Positions 18,919 to 28,052 are shown, numbered from the stretch's first letter. The stretch is 43,752 nucleotides of DNA from Phycisphaerales bacterium UBA1910 (GCA_002337545.1 DDGE01000046.1:38773-82524); one strand, 5' to 3'. Numbers and translations: made by a program. The notes: generated from the letters alone by a model not told the origin.

Positions 18919-19628
18919 CAGGCACCGACCGAACCATCACGCGTCTGAATGGGATCGGGCTCAAGTATGCCCGGCAGGGTTCGTTGCCGTGGAAACGGAC
19001 ACCGTTCTGGGCTTTGCATGATGTGAGCTTCGATCTCAACCGGGGTGACACGCTCGGGGTCATCGGCCGCAACGGAGCAGGGAAGAGCAGCCTTCTTCGC
19101 ATCATCGCGGGAATCATCGCACCGGATGCGGGCACTGTTGAGCAACCCTACAAGATCCGCTGCTCGATGCTTTCAATCGGCGCGGGGTTTGAGCCCCGCC
19201 TGACCGGAAGGCAAAACATCATGCTCTCCGGGTTGCAACTCGGGATGCCACGCAAGCTCGTGAAAGAGCGTGAATCGCAGATCATCGAACTCGCCGATAT
19301 CGATGATTTCATCGATCAACCCGTCCGCATGTACTCTACGGGCATGCGAGCAAGACTCGGCTTTGCGATCGCCTATTTCATCGAAACCGATATTCTTCTT
19401 ATCGACGAAGCACTCGCGACAGGGGACGAAGCATTCCGTGACAAGGCAACGGGGCTCATCCGTGGAAAAATAGACTCAGATCAGACTGTGGTCATCGTGA
19501 CTCATTCAATGCAGATTGTGAAAACCGCTTGCACACGCGTCATTCAGATCGAGCAAGGCAAATCGCTCTCCGAGATCGGCGTAGAAGAAACAATTAAGCG
19601 CTACCGCGAGACTGCTTTGCAGACCTGA
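18915..19628 (+). CDS. wzt: ABC-type polysaccharide exporter ATPase, short form
   Basis: ATPase partner of the Wzm-like permease, 237 residues. Walker A GRNGAGKSS (about 51-59), a signature region in the degenerate form typical of this family (YSTGMRARLGFAIA), Walker B ILLIDEAL and a switch His in VIVTHS are all present. The protein ends soon after the ATPase domain. It therefore lacks the C-terminal carbohydrate-binding domain with which O9a-type Wzt proteins select a capped glycan, and resembles TagH/KpsT-like short forms instead. The last 35 bases overlap the 3' end of the convergent glycosyltransferase gene. Confidence 0.88.
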   Translation: MTGTDRTITRLNGIGLKYARQGSLPWKRTPFWALHDVSFDLNRGDTLGVIGRNGAGKSSLLRIIAGIIAPDAGTVEQPYKIRCSMLSIGAGFEPRLTGRQNIMLSGLQLGMPRKLVKERESQIIELADIDDFIDQPVRMYSTGMRARLGFAIAYFIETDILLIDEALATGDEAFRDKATGLIRGKIDSDQTVVIVTHSMQIVKTACTRVIQIEQGKSLSEIGVEETIKRYRETALQT

Positions 19629-20526
19629 CGCCGAGAACCGCTTCACCGACAGCGTGCCAGGCGTCCTGCATTGCACATCTCCCCCTGGTCACAGCCAGAA
19701 CAAATCGTGCGGTGTGCTTGCAAACACGCCCACAGATAACTCCCCAACCGTGCAATCGCTCGAATCCGTGGGTGTGCTTGAGCATAAACATGGTGTGGCT
19801 GGCAAACTCCGTATGCCAGTCTCGCTGAAGTGATGATGCTGTCCGATACTGACCTGGTGCATGGAGGTGATCGACAACCGCATCAGGCACATGTACTACC
19901 TCGCCCCCGGCTTCAAGAAGTGTGAGAAGAAGATCTGTTTCATCGAACGCGAACCGAAAAAACTCATCAAAGCGGACAGGTACTGGCGAGCGATCACGCC
20001 TGAGTGCGAAGTTGCACCCCTTGATGCTCAGACAGTAGCCGCGGGCAACAGGGTCAGTCTGCGCGGCTCGTACTTCAAGTTGACGACCCGTGGGATGAAT
20101 CAGACCGAAGGCGAACTCCGGTGAGTGATCATCTGTGCGAGCATCCAACACTACCCCGCCCGCGATGCACGCCCCGGGACTACGGGTGAATGCATCGGTG
20201 TACGCATCGACCCAGCCCGCATGCACGGTCGCATCATCGTCGACAAAGAGCACTGTATCATGTGTTGCAAGCGTGAGTCCCTGATTCCGAGCTTTGGAGA
20301 TGTTGGCTTCCACGCCATACTCAACCCGGATACTGCAAGTGGTGGAAACGGACTCGACCAGTTCGGCTGGACAACAGGACTCTGCCCCAGCGATCACAAT
20401 GATCTCGGAGTTGCCAGTCACCTGAGGGACGATTGAACGCAGACATGATGCCAACGCCTCGGGACGATCCCTGGTCACCACGATGACGGAAACATCACGC
20501 GTCTCACCACTTCCATGGGATGTCAT
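19594..20526 (-). CDS. GT2 family glycosyltransferase
   Basis: Inverting GT-A glycosyltransferase of 310 residues, using a nucleotide sugar at the cytoplasmic side. The start DVSVIVVTRDRPEALASCL is a standard GT2 nucleotide-binding strand and helix. ISKARNQGL precedes the metal-binding FVDDDA, and FDETDLLLTL near the acceptor side carries acidic residues in the usual ED position. It is the second gene of a minus-strand pair: its ATG overlaps the stop of the GT4 gene by 4 bases. Its 3' end runs 35 bases into wzt on the other strand. The sugar donor cannot be predicted. Confidence 0.85.
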   Translation of the reverse strand: MTSHGSGETRDVSVIVVTRDRPEALASCLRSIVPQVTGNSEIIVIAGAESCCPAELVESVSTTCSIRVEYGVEANISKARNQGLTLATHDTVLFVDDDATVHAGWVDAYTDAFTRSPGACIAGGVVLDARTDDHSPEFAFGLIHPTGRQLEVRAAQTDPVARGYCLSIKGCNFALRRDRSPVPVRFDEFFRFAFDETDLLLTLLEAGGEVVHVPDAVVDHLHAPGQYRTASSLQRDWHTEFASHTMFMLKHTHGFERLHGWGVICGRVCKHTARFVLAVTRGRCAMQDAWHAVGEAVLGVRSAKQSRGSA

Positions 20527-21551
20527 GCCAACACCTGTGAACCGAGCCTCGCCAGTTCATGCTTCAGAGCGCCGAGTGAACGCTCCCAAGTGAAATGCCT
20601 GCTGCGTTCCAATCCCGCGGCAGCGAGATGTGTACGCAAAGCTCTGTCTGCCATGACACGGGTGATCGCGTCAGCCCATTCTTCGGGATTGACCGTACTC
20701 GAATAGATGGCCGCATCTTGGCAAACCTCTCGATGCGCAGGGAGATCAGACGCGATCACCGGGGTGGCGCATCCCATCGCTTCCAAGCAGGGAAGCCCAA
20801 AGCTCTCATACTTACTGGGTGAAACAAGCGCGTGGGCTCCCGAAAGAAGCGCGGCAAGACGAGAAGTATCGTTGATCTGGCCGAGCGGTTCAATATCACC
20901 GCGGAGGGAAGACGGACACATAATCTCCAACTCTGCAGATGTGACGCCCGCGACCAGTAGCTTCGGGCGTGACTTCATCATGGCGTATGCTCTGAAAAGC
21001 ACGCCCAAGTTCTTGGCAGGAGTGGAGTTCGCGAGGCAAATTATGTACGGCTCTTCTGAAGCACACCCTGATTTGGGGCAAAACACGCTATCCAACCCGG
21101 GGGAGAGAACGCCTACCTTCCCACGAGCGTGGGGATACACATTCTCAATCTCCTGTTTCTGTGCGTCGGATACGGTCAATAGTCGATCTGAACGCTCGAT
21201 GATCTTGGGTATCATCCGCTCATACCAGCGCACGAATGCAGACGAATAGCTGTTGGGGTAAAACCTGTACCGCAAACAATGCAGCACGACGACAAGCTTC
21301 ACCTGCGATGGGGTGCGAACAGGTGCCATATTGGCTGGACAAAAAAGGACATCTGTGTCCCGTGCGAGCTTCGGGAGAGTTCGCTGCTCCCAGATTGCGG
21401 TTTTGAATCGCCCGGAGTGCGCGGGCATGACCCATTCCGCGTTGAGATCTGATTGCTCAATCGCGTGGGAGATCCCCTCCGCATAGCGTTGCACGCCGCT
21501 TGTACTCGCATGCGTTCGCCATTTCGCATTGATGAGTATCTTCTGTGTCAT
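20523..21551 (-). CDS. GT4 family glycosyltransferase
   Basis: Retaining GT-B glycosyltransferase of 342 residues. The N-terminal half has STSGVQRYAEGI, a form of the glycine-rich GG-x-x-R-x-x-x-E-L element. The C-terminal half has YIICLANSTPAKNLGVLFRA and the nucleotide-sugar motif SKYESFGLPCLEAMGCATPV, which contains the E-x7-E pair. It is the first gene of a two-gene minus-strand operon with the GT2 gene. It faces away from the efflux operon across a gap of roughly 210 bases, which should hold divergent promoters, though I could not identify convincing -35/-10 pairs there. It likely adds a sugar to the glycan exported by Wzm/Wzt. Confidence 0.87.
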   Translation of the reverse strand: MTQKILINAKWRTHASTSGVQRYAEGISHAIEQSDLNAEWVMPAHSGRFKTAIWEQRTLPKLARDTDVLFCPANMAPVRTPSQVKLVVVLHCLRYRFYPNSYSSAFVRWYERMIPKIIERSDRLLTVSDAQKQEIENVYPHARGKVGVLSPGLDSVFCPKSGCASEEPYIICLANSTPAKNLGVLFRAYAMMKSRPKLLVAGVTSAELEIMCPSSLRGDIEPLGQINDTSRLAALLSGAHALVSPSKYESFGLPCLEAMGCATPVIASDLPAHREVCQDAAIYSSTVNPEEWADAITRVMADRALRTHLAAAGLERSRHFTWERSLGALKHELARLGSQVLA

Positions 21552-21762
21552 ACCTGCGGGGAAATCTGTGGTCTAGGATCAAATACAGGAACAATTCCTC
21601 ATCCGGTCGCAACCTGATCGGGTGTGGTGCGTTAGAACTATCTCATGGTACGCCGAGGCGTATCACAGGTGTGGAACTCTCAAAGGATTACGCGAGCTCA
21701 GCATGTTGAGCCGCCTCATGACAATGGATCTTCGCACACGACAGTGTCAAGAAAGCGGATCC

Positions 21763-23751
21763 ATGCCGTTTGGGGTATCGAACCCCCAAGGCATGGGTAT
21801 ATATCAGCCGAACAGGCAACGACAACGGGTCGGGCAGATTGTCACTGTGGCGTTTACGCTCACGCTGACTTTTGCCCTCTCTGGGTGTCGCGCGCCGAGT
21901 TCGTACCGAGCAGAAGCTGACCAAGTCGCTGAGGATATTCTCAGCACAGCTTGGGAGCAGGCCACAGGCAAGCAGAGCGACGGTTTCACCATCACACCAC
22001 CCGAGCAGACGCTCCGTGAGCGGCTTTTGCTTGAGCAGGATCTCCCGATGATCAGCCCTGCCTCCGCCGGGTCTGCTCACGATTCTCGGATCGAGCAATG
22101 GCCGGACGATGGGTACATCGAAGATCGCAGCTCAGGATATCTTCCAAGCTCCGAGCCCATCATTCAGGACACACCGATCCTGCTATCACTCGATGAAGCC
22201 CTCCAAGTCGCGGCAAACAACAACCGCGGATATCAGTCTCAGAAGGAGTCGGTTTACCAAGCCGCTCTCCGACTCGATCTCCAACGCGACGCGTTCCGCT
22301 CAACATGGTCGGGCGTCGTCGATTCTGTTGTCAGTGCTTTCCTGAGTTCGAGCGGTGAAACGAATGGTGTGGTGACATCTCCCGCGGTGGATGTCAGTAA
22401 ACAGTTCAAGAACGGAATGCGTTTTACGAGCTTGCTCGCTGTGGATCTTGTGAACCTGCTGAACGGAAGCCGAGAGAGTTCCACCGGGCTCAGCCTGGAC
22501 ACCAGTCTGGAGATCCCCCTCCTGCGAGGTTCGAGTGAGTTCGTTGTGACCGAACCGCTGACACAAGCTGAGCGTGATGTTGTGTACGCGATATATGGCT
22601 TTGAGCGATTCAAACGAACCTTCGCGGTCCAGATCGCGAGCAGATACCTGTCGGTGCTCCAACAGAAGGATCGTGTGCAGAACGCCGTGGAAAACTACGA
22701 GCGTGTGGTTGCGTCTACTCGTCGCGCACGGCGTCTTGCTGACGCAGGACGACTCCCAGGGATTCAGGTTGACCAGTCGGTTCAGGACGAACTCCGTGCC
22801 CGAAACTCATGGATCAGCGCGATCCAGAGTTACGAACAATCCCTTGATGACTTCAAGATCACGCTCGGCCTTCCAACGGATTCCGCTATCGAGCTCGATC
22901 CTCAGGAGTTCGACAAACTCCTCAATCTGACTCGCTACGAGCGGTATTTGGAGACGAACACGGACACGCTTGAAACACAGGTTCCGCCTGCGGACGCGCC
23001 CGTGAAACTCGACCCGCCGAGCCGGGCAGACGCCGGACCGTTAGAACTTGTAGAGGATGACGCCGTTTTGATCGCATTGCTGAACCGACTCGACCTACGG
23101 GTATCGGTTGGCGAAATTGTTGATGCACAGCGCGGCGTCGCGATCGCGGCAGACAATCTGCGTGCAGATGTAACCCTTCTTGGCCGGGCTTCGCTCGGCG
23201 AAAGCAGGTCACTGAGCAGCGCGGATGAGCCCGACGCCCAGCTCCGTACAGACCGCGGGTTTTATTCGCTGCTGCTCGGCATCGATCTCCCATTCGAACG
23301 GACGAGCGAGCGAAACAGCTATCGAAACGCCCTGATCAACTACGAGCAAACAATCCGGGCCCTGCAGGATGCGGAGGACTCCGTTAAGTTTGATGTACGG
23401 AGCGTTTTGCGCGACCTGATTGAGTTCCGTGAAACAATCAAGATCCAAGCGGAAGCAGTCCGCGTTGCTCAACGCCGAGTCGATTCAACAAACCTCTTTC
23501 TCCAAGCTGGTCGAGCGGAAATCCGAGACCTGCTTGAAGCACAGAACGCGTTGAACTCCGCACAGGACTCACTCACGAACGCGGTGGTCAGCTACCGTAT
23601 CGGAGAGTTGGAGCTTCAGCGTGATCTGGGCGTGCTTGAAGTTGGTAACGACGGGCTATGGGTAGAGTTTGATCCAAGCAGCATTGATATCGAAGAGATC
23701 AGAATGATGATCGGGTCGAACCGCCCCGCAGTAATCGACGGTGACGCGTAA
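21763..23751 (+). CDS. TolC-family outer-membrane efflux lipoprotein
   Basis: Outer-membrane channel component of 662 residues with two long helical outer-membrane-efflux repeats (about 125-330 and 400-620), rich in Ala/Gln/Arg heptads and with the LLEAQNALNSAQDSL-type helix near the end. A signal peptide ends in the lipobox ALSGC (Cys42 from this start). The start is uncertain: ATG 21793 would give a more normal signal length and 21703 is also open; none has a strong ribosome-binding site. The gene heads an operon with an adaptor, an ATPase and a permease, so it supplies the outer-membrane exit of a tripartite pump. It is not closely similar to the two other TolC-like proteins in this window. 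Confidence 0.83.
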   Translation: MPFGVSNPQGMGIYQPNRQRQRVGQIVTVAFTLTLTFALSGCRAPSSYRAEADQVAEDILSTAWEQATGKQSDGFTITPPEQTLRERLLLEQDLPMISPASAGSAHDSRIEQWPDDGYIEDRSSGYLPSSEPIIQDTPILLSLDEALQVAANNNRGYQSQKESVYQAALRLDLQRDAFRSTWSGVVDSVVSAFLSSSGETNGVVTSPAVDVSKQFKNGMRFTSLLAVDLVNLLNGSRESSTGLSLDTSLEIPLLRGSSEFVVTEPLTQAERDVVYAIYGFERFKRTFAVQIASRYLSVLQQKDRVQNAVENYERVVASTRRARRLADAGRLPGIQVDQSVQDELRARNSWISAIQSYEQSLDDFKITLGLPTDSAIELDPQEFDKLLNLTRYERYLETNTDTLETQVPPADAPVKLDPPSRADAGPLELVEDDAVLIALLNRLDLRVSVGEIVDAQRGVAIAADNLRADVTLLGRASLGESRSLSSADEPDAQLRTDRGFYSLLLGIDLPFERTSERNSYRNALINYEQTIRALQDAEDSVKFDVRSVLRDLIEFRETIKIQAEAVRVAQRRVDSTNLFLQAGRAEIRDLLEAQNALNSAQDSLTNAVVSYRIGELELQRDLGVLEVGNDGLWVEFDPSSIDIEEIRMMIGSNRPAVIDGDA

Positions 23752-23771
23752 GTCATCGGGAAGGAAGAACG

Positions 23772-25349
23772 ATGCGAAAGTCAGTAAGAAATCTCATCCT
23801 CGTTGGGGTCGGGCTTACGCTCACAGGCAGTGTTCTTGCCGCGATGGCGGCGGCGGACCAGCGTTCGACCCGAGTCACATCGAAGATGGCAACCTACACG
23901 GTTCGGCGTGCCCCACTCTCTATCACACTCACTGAGACCGGCACGATCAAGTCACGCGATCAGTTCATCGTCAAGAATCAGGTTGAGGGCCGGACCTCCA
24001 TCATCTATGTGATTGATGAGGGCACCCTCGTGAAGAAGGGTGATCTGCTCATTGAACTCGACGCGAGTGCGCTTGAAGACCGGCTCGTTGACCAGCAGAT
24101 TCAAGTCGAGAACAGCGAAGCCGACCATGTGTCAGCGAAAGAAAACCTTGAGGTCGTGAAGCTCCAATCACAGAGCAATGTCGCCAAGGCAGAGCTTGAT
24201 AACCAGTTTGCGATCGAGGACAAGGACAAGTATCTTCAGGGCGAATGGCCCAAGCAGCTTATGGAAGCCGAGACCGATGTCACGCTCAAGGATGAAGAAC
24301 TCAAACGAACGACAGATGAGTTCAACTGGAGCAAGCGTCTATACGAAGAAAAATACCTCTCCGAAACCGAGTACCGCGCTGATGAACTTGCGATGAAACG
24401 CGCCCAACTCCAGCTCGCGCTCTCTGAAGAGAATCTCAAGCTCCTCAAGAACTTCACCCACAAACGGCAGCTCGCAGAACTGGACTCCAATATCCAGCAG
24501 ATGGAACTCAATCTCGAGCGGGTTCGTCGAGAAGCATCGAGTGATCTGGTACAGGCAGAAGCTCGCCTTCGTGCGCGAGTGGCCGAGCTCAAGCGTCAGC
24601 AAGATCGACTCACCAAAATCGAGGACCAGATAGCCAAAACCAAAATGTACGCCCCAGCGGACGGGATGGTGGTTTATGCCACCAGTTCCGAGTTCAGTTG
24701 GCGTGGCGACACAGAACCGCTTGACGAGGGGCAGGAGGTCCGTGAACGCCAGGAACTCATCCACCTTCCGACCGCGGAGTCGATGATGGTACGGATGCAG
24801 ATCCATGAGTCATCACTTGGGAAAGTCAAAATCGGACAACCGGTTCAGATCCGCATTGACGCGCTGACTGAAATGAACTTCACTGGTCGGGTCACAAAGA
24901 TCGCGCCCCTTCCCGATGCACAGTCCGTGTTTATGAATCCTGACCTCAAGGTGTATGACACCGATGTCATGATCGATGGTGTTCACCCCGAGCTTCGTAC
25001 AGGAATGAGCTGTCAGGCAACGATCCTTATCGAAGAACATATCGATGCGATCTCTGTCCCCATGCAGTCCGTAGTTGGTCGCGGTGGCGACTCGATCGTG
25101 TATGTTGTGAACGGGAATGAGGCCGAACCTCGAAAGGTTCAAACGGGACTCGATAACAAGGCAATGATCCATATCGTGGATGGACTCAAAGCCGGTGAGC
25201 AGGTCCTTCTCGTTCCACCGCTGACTGATGACATGTCAATGTCGGGTACCCCATCACGCCCGGACGAATCCGCATCCGCGAACTCATCGCCTGCTCGGAA
25301 TCAGGGTGGCCCGTCTCGAGGGCGATCCGGAGGCGGGAATCGACCCTGA
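23772..25349 (+). CDS. MacA/HlyD-type periplasmic adaptor
   Basis: Membrane-fusion protein of 525 residues bridging the inner-membrane ABC permease and the TolC-like channel. An N-terminal signal/anchor (about 7-27) is followed by a barrel-sandwich half (GTIKSRDQFIVKNQVEG, then GTLVKKGDLLIELD). A very long charged helical hairpin occupies about 95-290. The second barrel-sandwich half (APADGMVVYA) and beta-barrel segments follow, and a low-complexity Ser/Gly/Arg tail ends the protein. GGAAGGAAG upstream gives a strong ribosome-binding site. Its TGA shares its last base with the ATG of the next gene. The unusually long hairpin may match the elongated TolC-like partner (inference). Confidence 0.88.
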   Translation: MRKSVRNLILVGVGLTLTGSVLAAMAAADQRSTRVTSKMATYTVRRAPLSITLTETGTIKSRDQFIVKNQVEGRTSIIYVIDEGTLVKKGDLLIELDASALEDRLVDQQIQVENSEADHVSAKENLEVVKLQSQSNVAKAELDNQFAIEDKDKYLQGEWPKQLMEAETDVTLKDEELKRTTDEFNWSKRLYEEKYLSETEYRADELAMKRAQLQLALSEENLKLLKNFTHKRQLAELDSNIQQMELNLERVRREASSDLVQAEARLRARVAELKRQQDRLTKIEDQIAKTKMYAPADGMVVYATSSEFSWRGDTEPLDEGQEVRERQELIHLPTAESMMVRMQIHESSLGKVKIGQPVQIRIDALTEMNFTGRVTKIAPLPDAQSVFMNPDLKVYDTDVMIDGVHPELRTGMSCQATILIEEHIDAISVPMQSVVGRGGDSIVYVVNGNEAEPRKVQTGLDNKAMIHIVDGLKAGEQVLLVPPLTDDMSMSGTPSRPDESASANSSPARNQGGPSRGRSGGGNRP

Positions 25350-26134
25350 TGAGCACAATGACTCAACAGAGCGACACCGAAGCCCCAAGCATTCCTCATG
25401 CTGAAGGCACAGATCTGGTAATTCGTCTCGAACAGGTCTGGAAGACCTATCAGATGGGTGACCAGGATGTCAATGCGTTGGCAGGAGTTGACCTCACCAT
25501 CAAGCGTGGGAGCTTCTGGGCGATCTCCGGCTCGAGTGGATCGGGAAAGAGCACCATGCTCAACCTGCTTGGGTGCCTCGATCGCCCAACGAAAGGGACC
25601 TATCTTCTGGAGGGTCGGAACATCGCCGATACGAGCGATGATGAACTTTCGGACATCCGGCTGAAGCACCTTGGCTTCGTCTTCCAGAACTTCCACCTGA
25701 TCCCTCAGCTTACGGTGCAAGAGAACATCGCCCTTCCCCTGTTCTACCAGGGCATAATCGGCGCCGATGCGTCCGAGCAGGCGGCGAAGCTCGCAACACG
25801 AGTTGGTCTCGGAGATCGGCTTGAACACCGCCCAACTGAACTCTCCGGCGGTCAGCAACAACGAGTCGCGATCGCAAGAGCACTTTCGAATAACCCGTCC
25901 GTTCTTCTTGCAGACGAACCGACAGGTAACCTTGATACCGCCACGGGTAACTCGATCATGGAACTCCTCGGAGAGCTTCATGCGCAAGGCAAAACCATCA
26001 TCATGGTCACCCACGAACCCGACATCGCAGCACACGCGGATTACGAGCTCGTGATGCGAGACGGCAATATTGAGTCGATCTCAGAGAACCCGCCCCACCC
26101 ATCGCGATCCGATCACGGAGGGCATGGCTCATGA
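25349..26134 (+). CDS. ABC transporter ATPase, LolD/MacB type
   Basis: Cytoplasmic ATPase of 261 residues. Walker A SGSSGSGKST lies near 56-65, the Q-loop in FVFQNFHLIPQLT, the complete signature LSGGQQQRVAIARAL, Walker B VLLADEPTGNLD, and the switch His in MVTHEP. This DEPTGNLDT style is typical of the LolD/MacB/FtsE group, which powers mechanotransmission pumps. It is coupled to its neighbours by a TGATG junction upstream and an ATGA overlap downstream. It will work with the permease encoded next; in MacB proper the two are fused in one chain, while here they are separate. Confidence 0.92.
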   Translation: MSTMTQQSDTEAPSIPHAEGTDLVIRLEQVWKTYQMGDQDVNALAGVDLTIKRGSFWAISGSSGSGKSTMLNLLGCLDRPTKGTYLLEGRNIADTSDDELSDIRLKHLGFVFQNFHLIPQLTVQENIALPLFYQGIIGADASEQAAKLATRVGLGDRLEHRPTELSGGQQQRVAIARALSNNPSVLLADEPTGNLDTATGNSIMELLGELHAQGKTIIMVTHEPDIAAHADYELVMRDGNIESISENPPHPSRSDHGGHGS

Positions 26135-27399
26135 TCGGCTCTCGGTTTTTCCGCAATGTACGCCTCGGTATCAAGACCCTGATGTTGCATAAAATGCGAT
26201 CCATGCTGACGATGCTCGGCATGGTTTTCGGTGTCGGGGCCGTGATCGCAATGCTTGCAGTCGGTGAAGGTGCGAGCCGCGAAGCCCTGGATCAGATTCG
26301 CAGGCTCGGTAGTCAGAACATCATCATCAACTCCCAGAAGCCCGTTGAGCAGGCCGCAGCTGGAGCGATGAATGTGCGAATGAATATCTACGGCCTGCTC
26401 TACGACGATCTCGAACGCATCCGACAGAGCTACGAAACTGTAGAGCGCGTCGTGCCCGCAAAGCTCATTCGAGGACAGGGTCGGGTCGACGGTCGCACGC
26501 TGGAACTACGCATCGTCGGCACATCACCCGAATGGTCCCAGCTCGTCCAGCGGAACCTGCTTACGGGCAGAAACATGAATCAACGCGATATGGAAGAGCA
26601 TTCCAATGTCGTGGTGCTGACAGAACACGGCGTGCGAAGATTACTTGCGGGACGCCAGACACTCGGCTCAAAGGTATTGATCAACTCTGGGTATTACACC
26701 GTGATTGGAGTAGTACAGTCAGAGGAGTCGCAATCCAGCACGATGCAAACGCCTGACCAGAACATCGACGCCTACATCCCCATCAATGTCGCGATCGAAC
26801 GCTATGGCGATATGAGCGTCACCCGCACGAGTGGCTCTCGTACTCGCGAACTGGTGGAGCTTCACCAGATCATCGTCCAGGTCGACTCCATCGATCATGT
26901 GGAATCAACCGCGGCTGCAATCGATCGCATGCTGAGCATTCATCATCCCAAGGGCGATTACAGCCTGAGTGTCCCGCTCGCGCTCCTCCGGCAAGCGGAA
27001 TCAACACAACGCACCTTCAGCATCGTCCTCGGCTCAATCGCGGGGATATCTCTTCTCATCGGTGGTATCGGGATCATGAATATCATGCTCGCTTCCGTCA
27101 CTGAGAGAACCAAAGAGATCGGAATCCGGCGAGCAATCGGAGCAAAGCGGAAACAGATCGTGGGCCAGTTTCTCATTGAAACCGTCGTGCTCTCTGTAAC
27201 CGGCGGCTTGATCGGTATAGGGATCGGTATCCTTATTCCTTGGATCATCACGCTCGTTGCTCAGATGCCCACAGCTGTAACCGCTTGGAGTGTCGGCCTA
27301 TCCGTCGTGATTTCAGTGGGCATCGGGATCGTTTTCGGGATGTATCCCGCGATGCGTGCGGCAAACCTCGATCCCATTGTTGCACTGCGACACGAATGA
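26131..27399 (+). CDS. MacB-type ABC permease
   Basis: Inner-membrane permease of 422 residues with the MacB/FtsX layout. One N-terminal membrane helix follows a typical LGIKTLMLHKMRSMLTMLG start, a large periplasmic domain spans about 45-285, and three C-terminal helices carry SVTERTKEIGIRRAIGAKR between the first two. With the ATPase, MacA-like adaptor and TolC-like lipoprotein it should form a tripartite efflux machine for a peptide, macrolide-like compound, siderophore or lipid. The sequence does not reveal the substrate. The gene is the last of the operon, and a 130-base regulatory gap follows. Confidence 0.9.
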   Translation: MIGSRFFRNVRLGIKTLMLHKMRSMLTMLGMVFGVGAVIAMLAVGEGASREALDQIRRLGSQNIIINSQKPVEQAAAGAMNVRMNIYGLLYDDLERIRQSYETVERVVPAKLIRGQGRVDGRTLELRIVGTSPEWSQLVQRNLLTGRNMNQRDMEEHSNVVVLTEHGVRRLLAGRQTLGSKVLINSGYYTVIGVVQSEESQSSTMQTPDQNIDAYIPINVAIERYGDMSVTRTSGSRTRELVELHQIIVQVDSIDHVESTAAAIDRMLSIHHPKGDYSLSVPLALLRQAESTQRTFSIVLGSIAGISLLIGGIGIMNIMLASVTERTKEIGIRRAIGAKRKQIVGQFLIETVVLSVTGGLIGIGIGILIPWIITLVAQMPTAVTAWSVGLSVVISVGIGIVFGMYPAMRAANLDPIVALRHE

Positions 27400-27430
27400 G
27401 TATAAGTATTTACGGACCAAGAACGAGACG

Positions 27431-27497
27431 GAACGGGTCCGTTCACCCTCTATCGTACGGTGTACCTGGACATCATCGACTGATGGTCCGATAGAGG
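27431..27497. promoter_or_regulatory. Inverted repeats upstream of the first metal-efflux operon
   Basis: GAACGG and CCGTTC flank two bases at 27431-27444. A perfect 9-bp inverted repeat, CCTCTATCG (27447-27455) and CGATAGAGG (27489-27497), encloses 33 bases. Both lie between the permease stop and the -35 element at 27529, where regulator sites are expected. A 3'-end structure for the upstream operon is the alternative. Confidence 0.4.
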
Positions 27498-27528
27498 CCG
27501 CATGGAATAAGCCCGTGTTGAGTTTCGT

Positions 27529-27557
27529 TTGACACCATAAGAGAACCGCTTTATAGT
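27529..27557 (+). promoter_or_regulatory. Near-consensus sigma-70-type promoter of the first metal-efflux operon
   Basis: TTGACA (27529-27534), a 17-base spacer, then TATAGT (27552-27557). Transcription should start near 27564, only about 7 bases before the ATG at 27571, so the message would be almost leaderless. Confidence 0.75.
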
Positions 27558-27570
27558 CTTCACGATCGTC

Positions 27571-28014
27571 ATGCCACAACCACGAACAAATCCCGGCGCT
27601 TGGCTGCTGCTGATTCTTTTCAGCATCGGGCATGTCCTGCCCTCGGGTGCTGTTGACTTCTTGCTGTGTATTGGCTGTGATGACACTGGCTACTCGATCA
27701 ATCTACCGGAAACAGCTTGGGCATCTCTCCCAGAGCTGTGCTGTGACGCTGAAGACCCAACTGATCGTGATCAGCAAACTGAGCGGCTGATGGATGAGTA
27801 TCGATCAAGCGATTGTGACTGTGTACATATCACGATCAATACGCACGATACCGAGCTCATTACCAGCCCTTCTCAGCAGTCCGGCATGAGTCACGCGATG
27901 CTGGAAGATTCAGATTCGCTGATCCGAAATCTTGGTCTGTCCTCGTGTGCCGCGAGCCCGCGTGGCCCGCCGAATCATGGCTTCACTTCTGCTCTTTCTA
28001 CGCTTCTCGGCTAG
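27571..28014 (+). CDS. Small secreted Cys-containing protein heading the first metal-efflux operon
   Basis: A 147-residue protein with a signal peptide (hydrophobic core about 11-28) and a mature part containing FLLCIGCDD (31-39), ELCCDAED and SSDCDCVHI. These are clustered Cys, Asp and His residues of a metal-binding character. From memory it resembles short exported proteins containing LCIGEDGH that precede heavy-metal RND operons in other bacteria; this was not checked. There is no Shine-Dalgarno sequence, and the promoter -10 ends 13 bases before the ATG, so leaderless initiation is likely. It sits directly upstream of the CzcC-like gene. A role in periplasmic metal sensing or buffering is inference. 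Confidence 0.7.
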   Translation: MPQPRTNPGAWLLLILFSIGHVLPSGAVDFLLCIGCDDTGYSINLPETAWASLPELCCDAEDPTDRDQQTERLMDEYRSSDCDCVHITINTHDTELITSPSQQSGMSHAMLEDSDSLIRNLGLSSCAASPRGPPNHGFTSALSTLLG

Positions 28015-28052
28015 CGTACTGGCCTGATCCTCTAGTTCCAATGTTGTGCACC

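Noticed and set aside
25301..26035. Minus-strand frame of 244 codons opposite the LolD-type ATPase
   Set aside because: The plus strand here encodes a complete ABC ATPase with every motif. The complement shows no family features.
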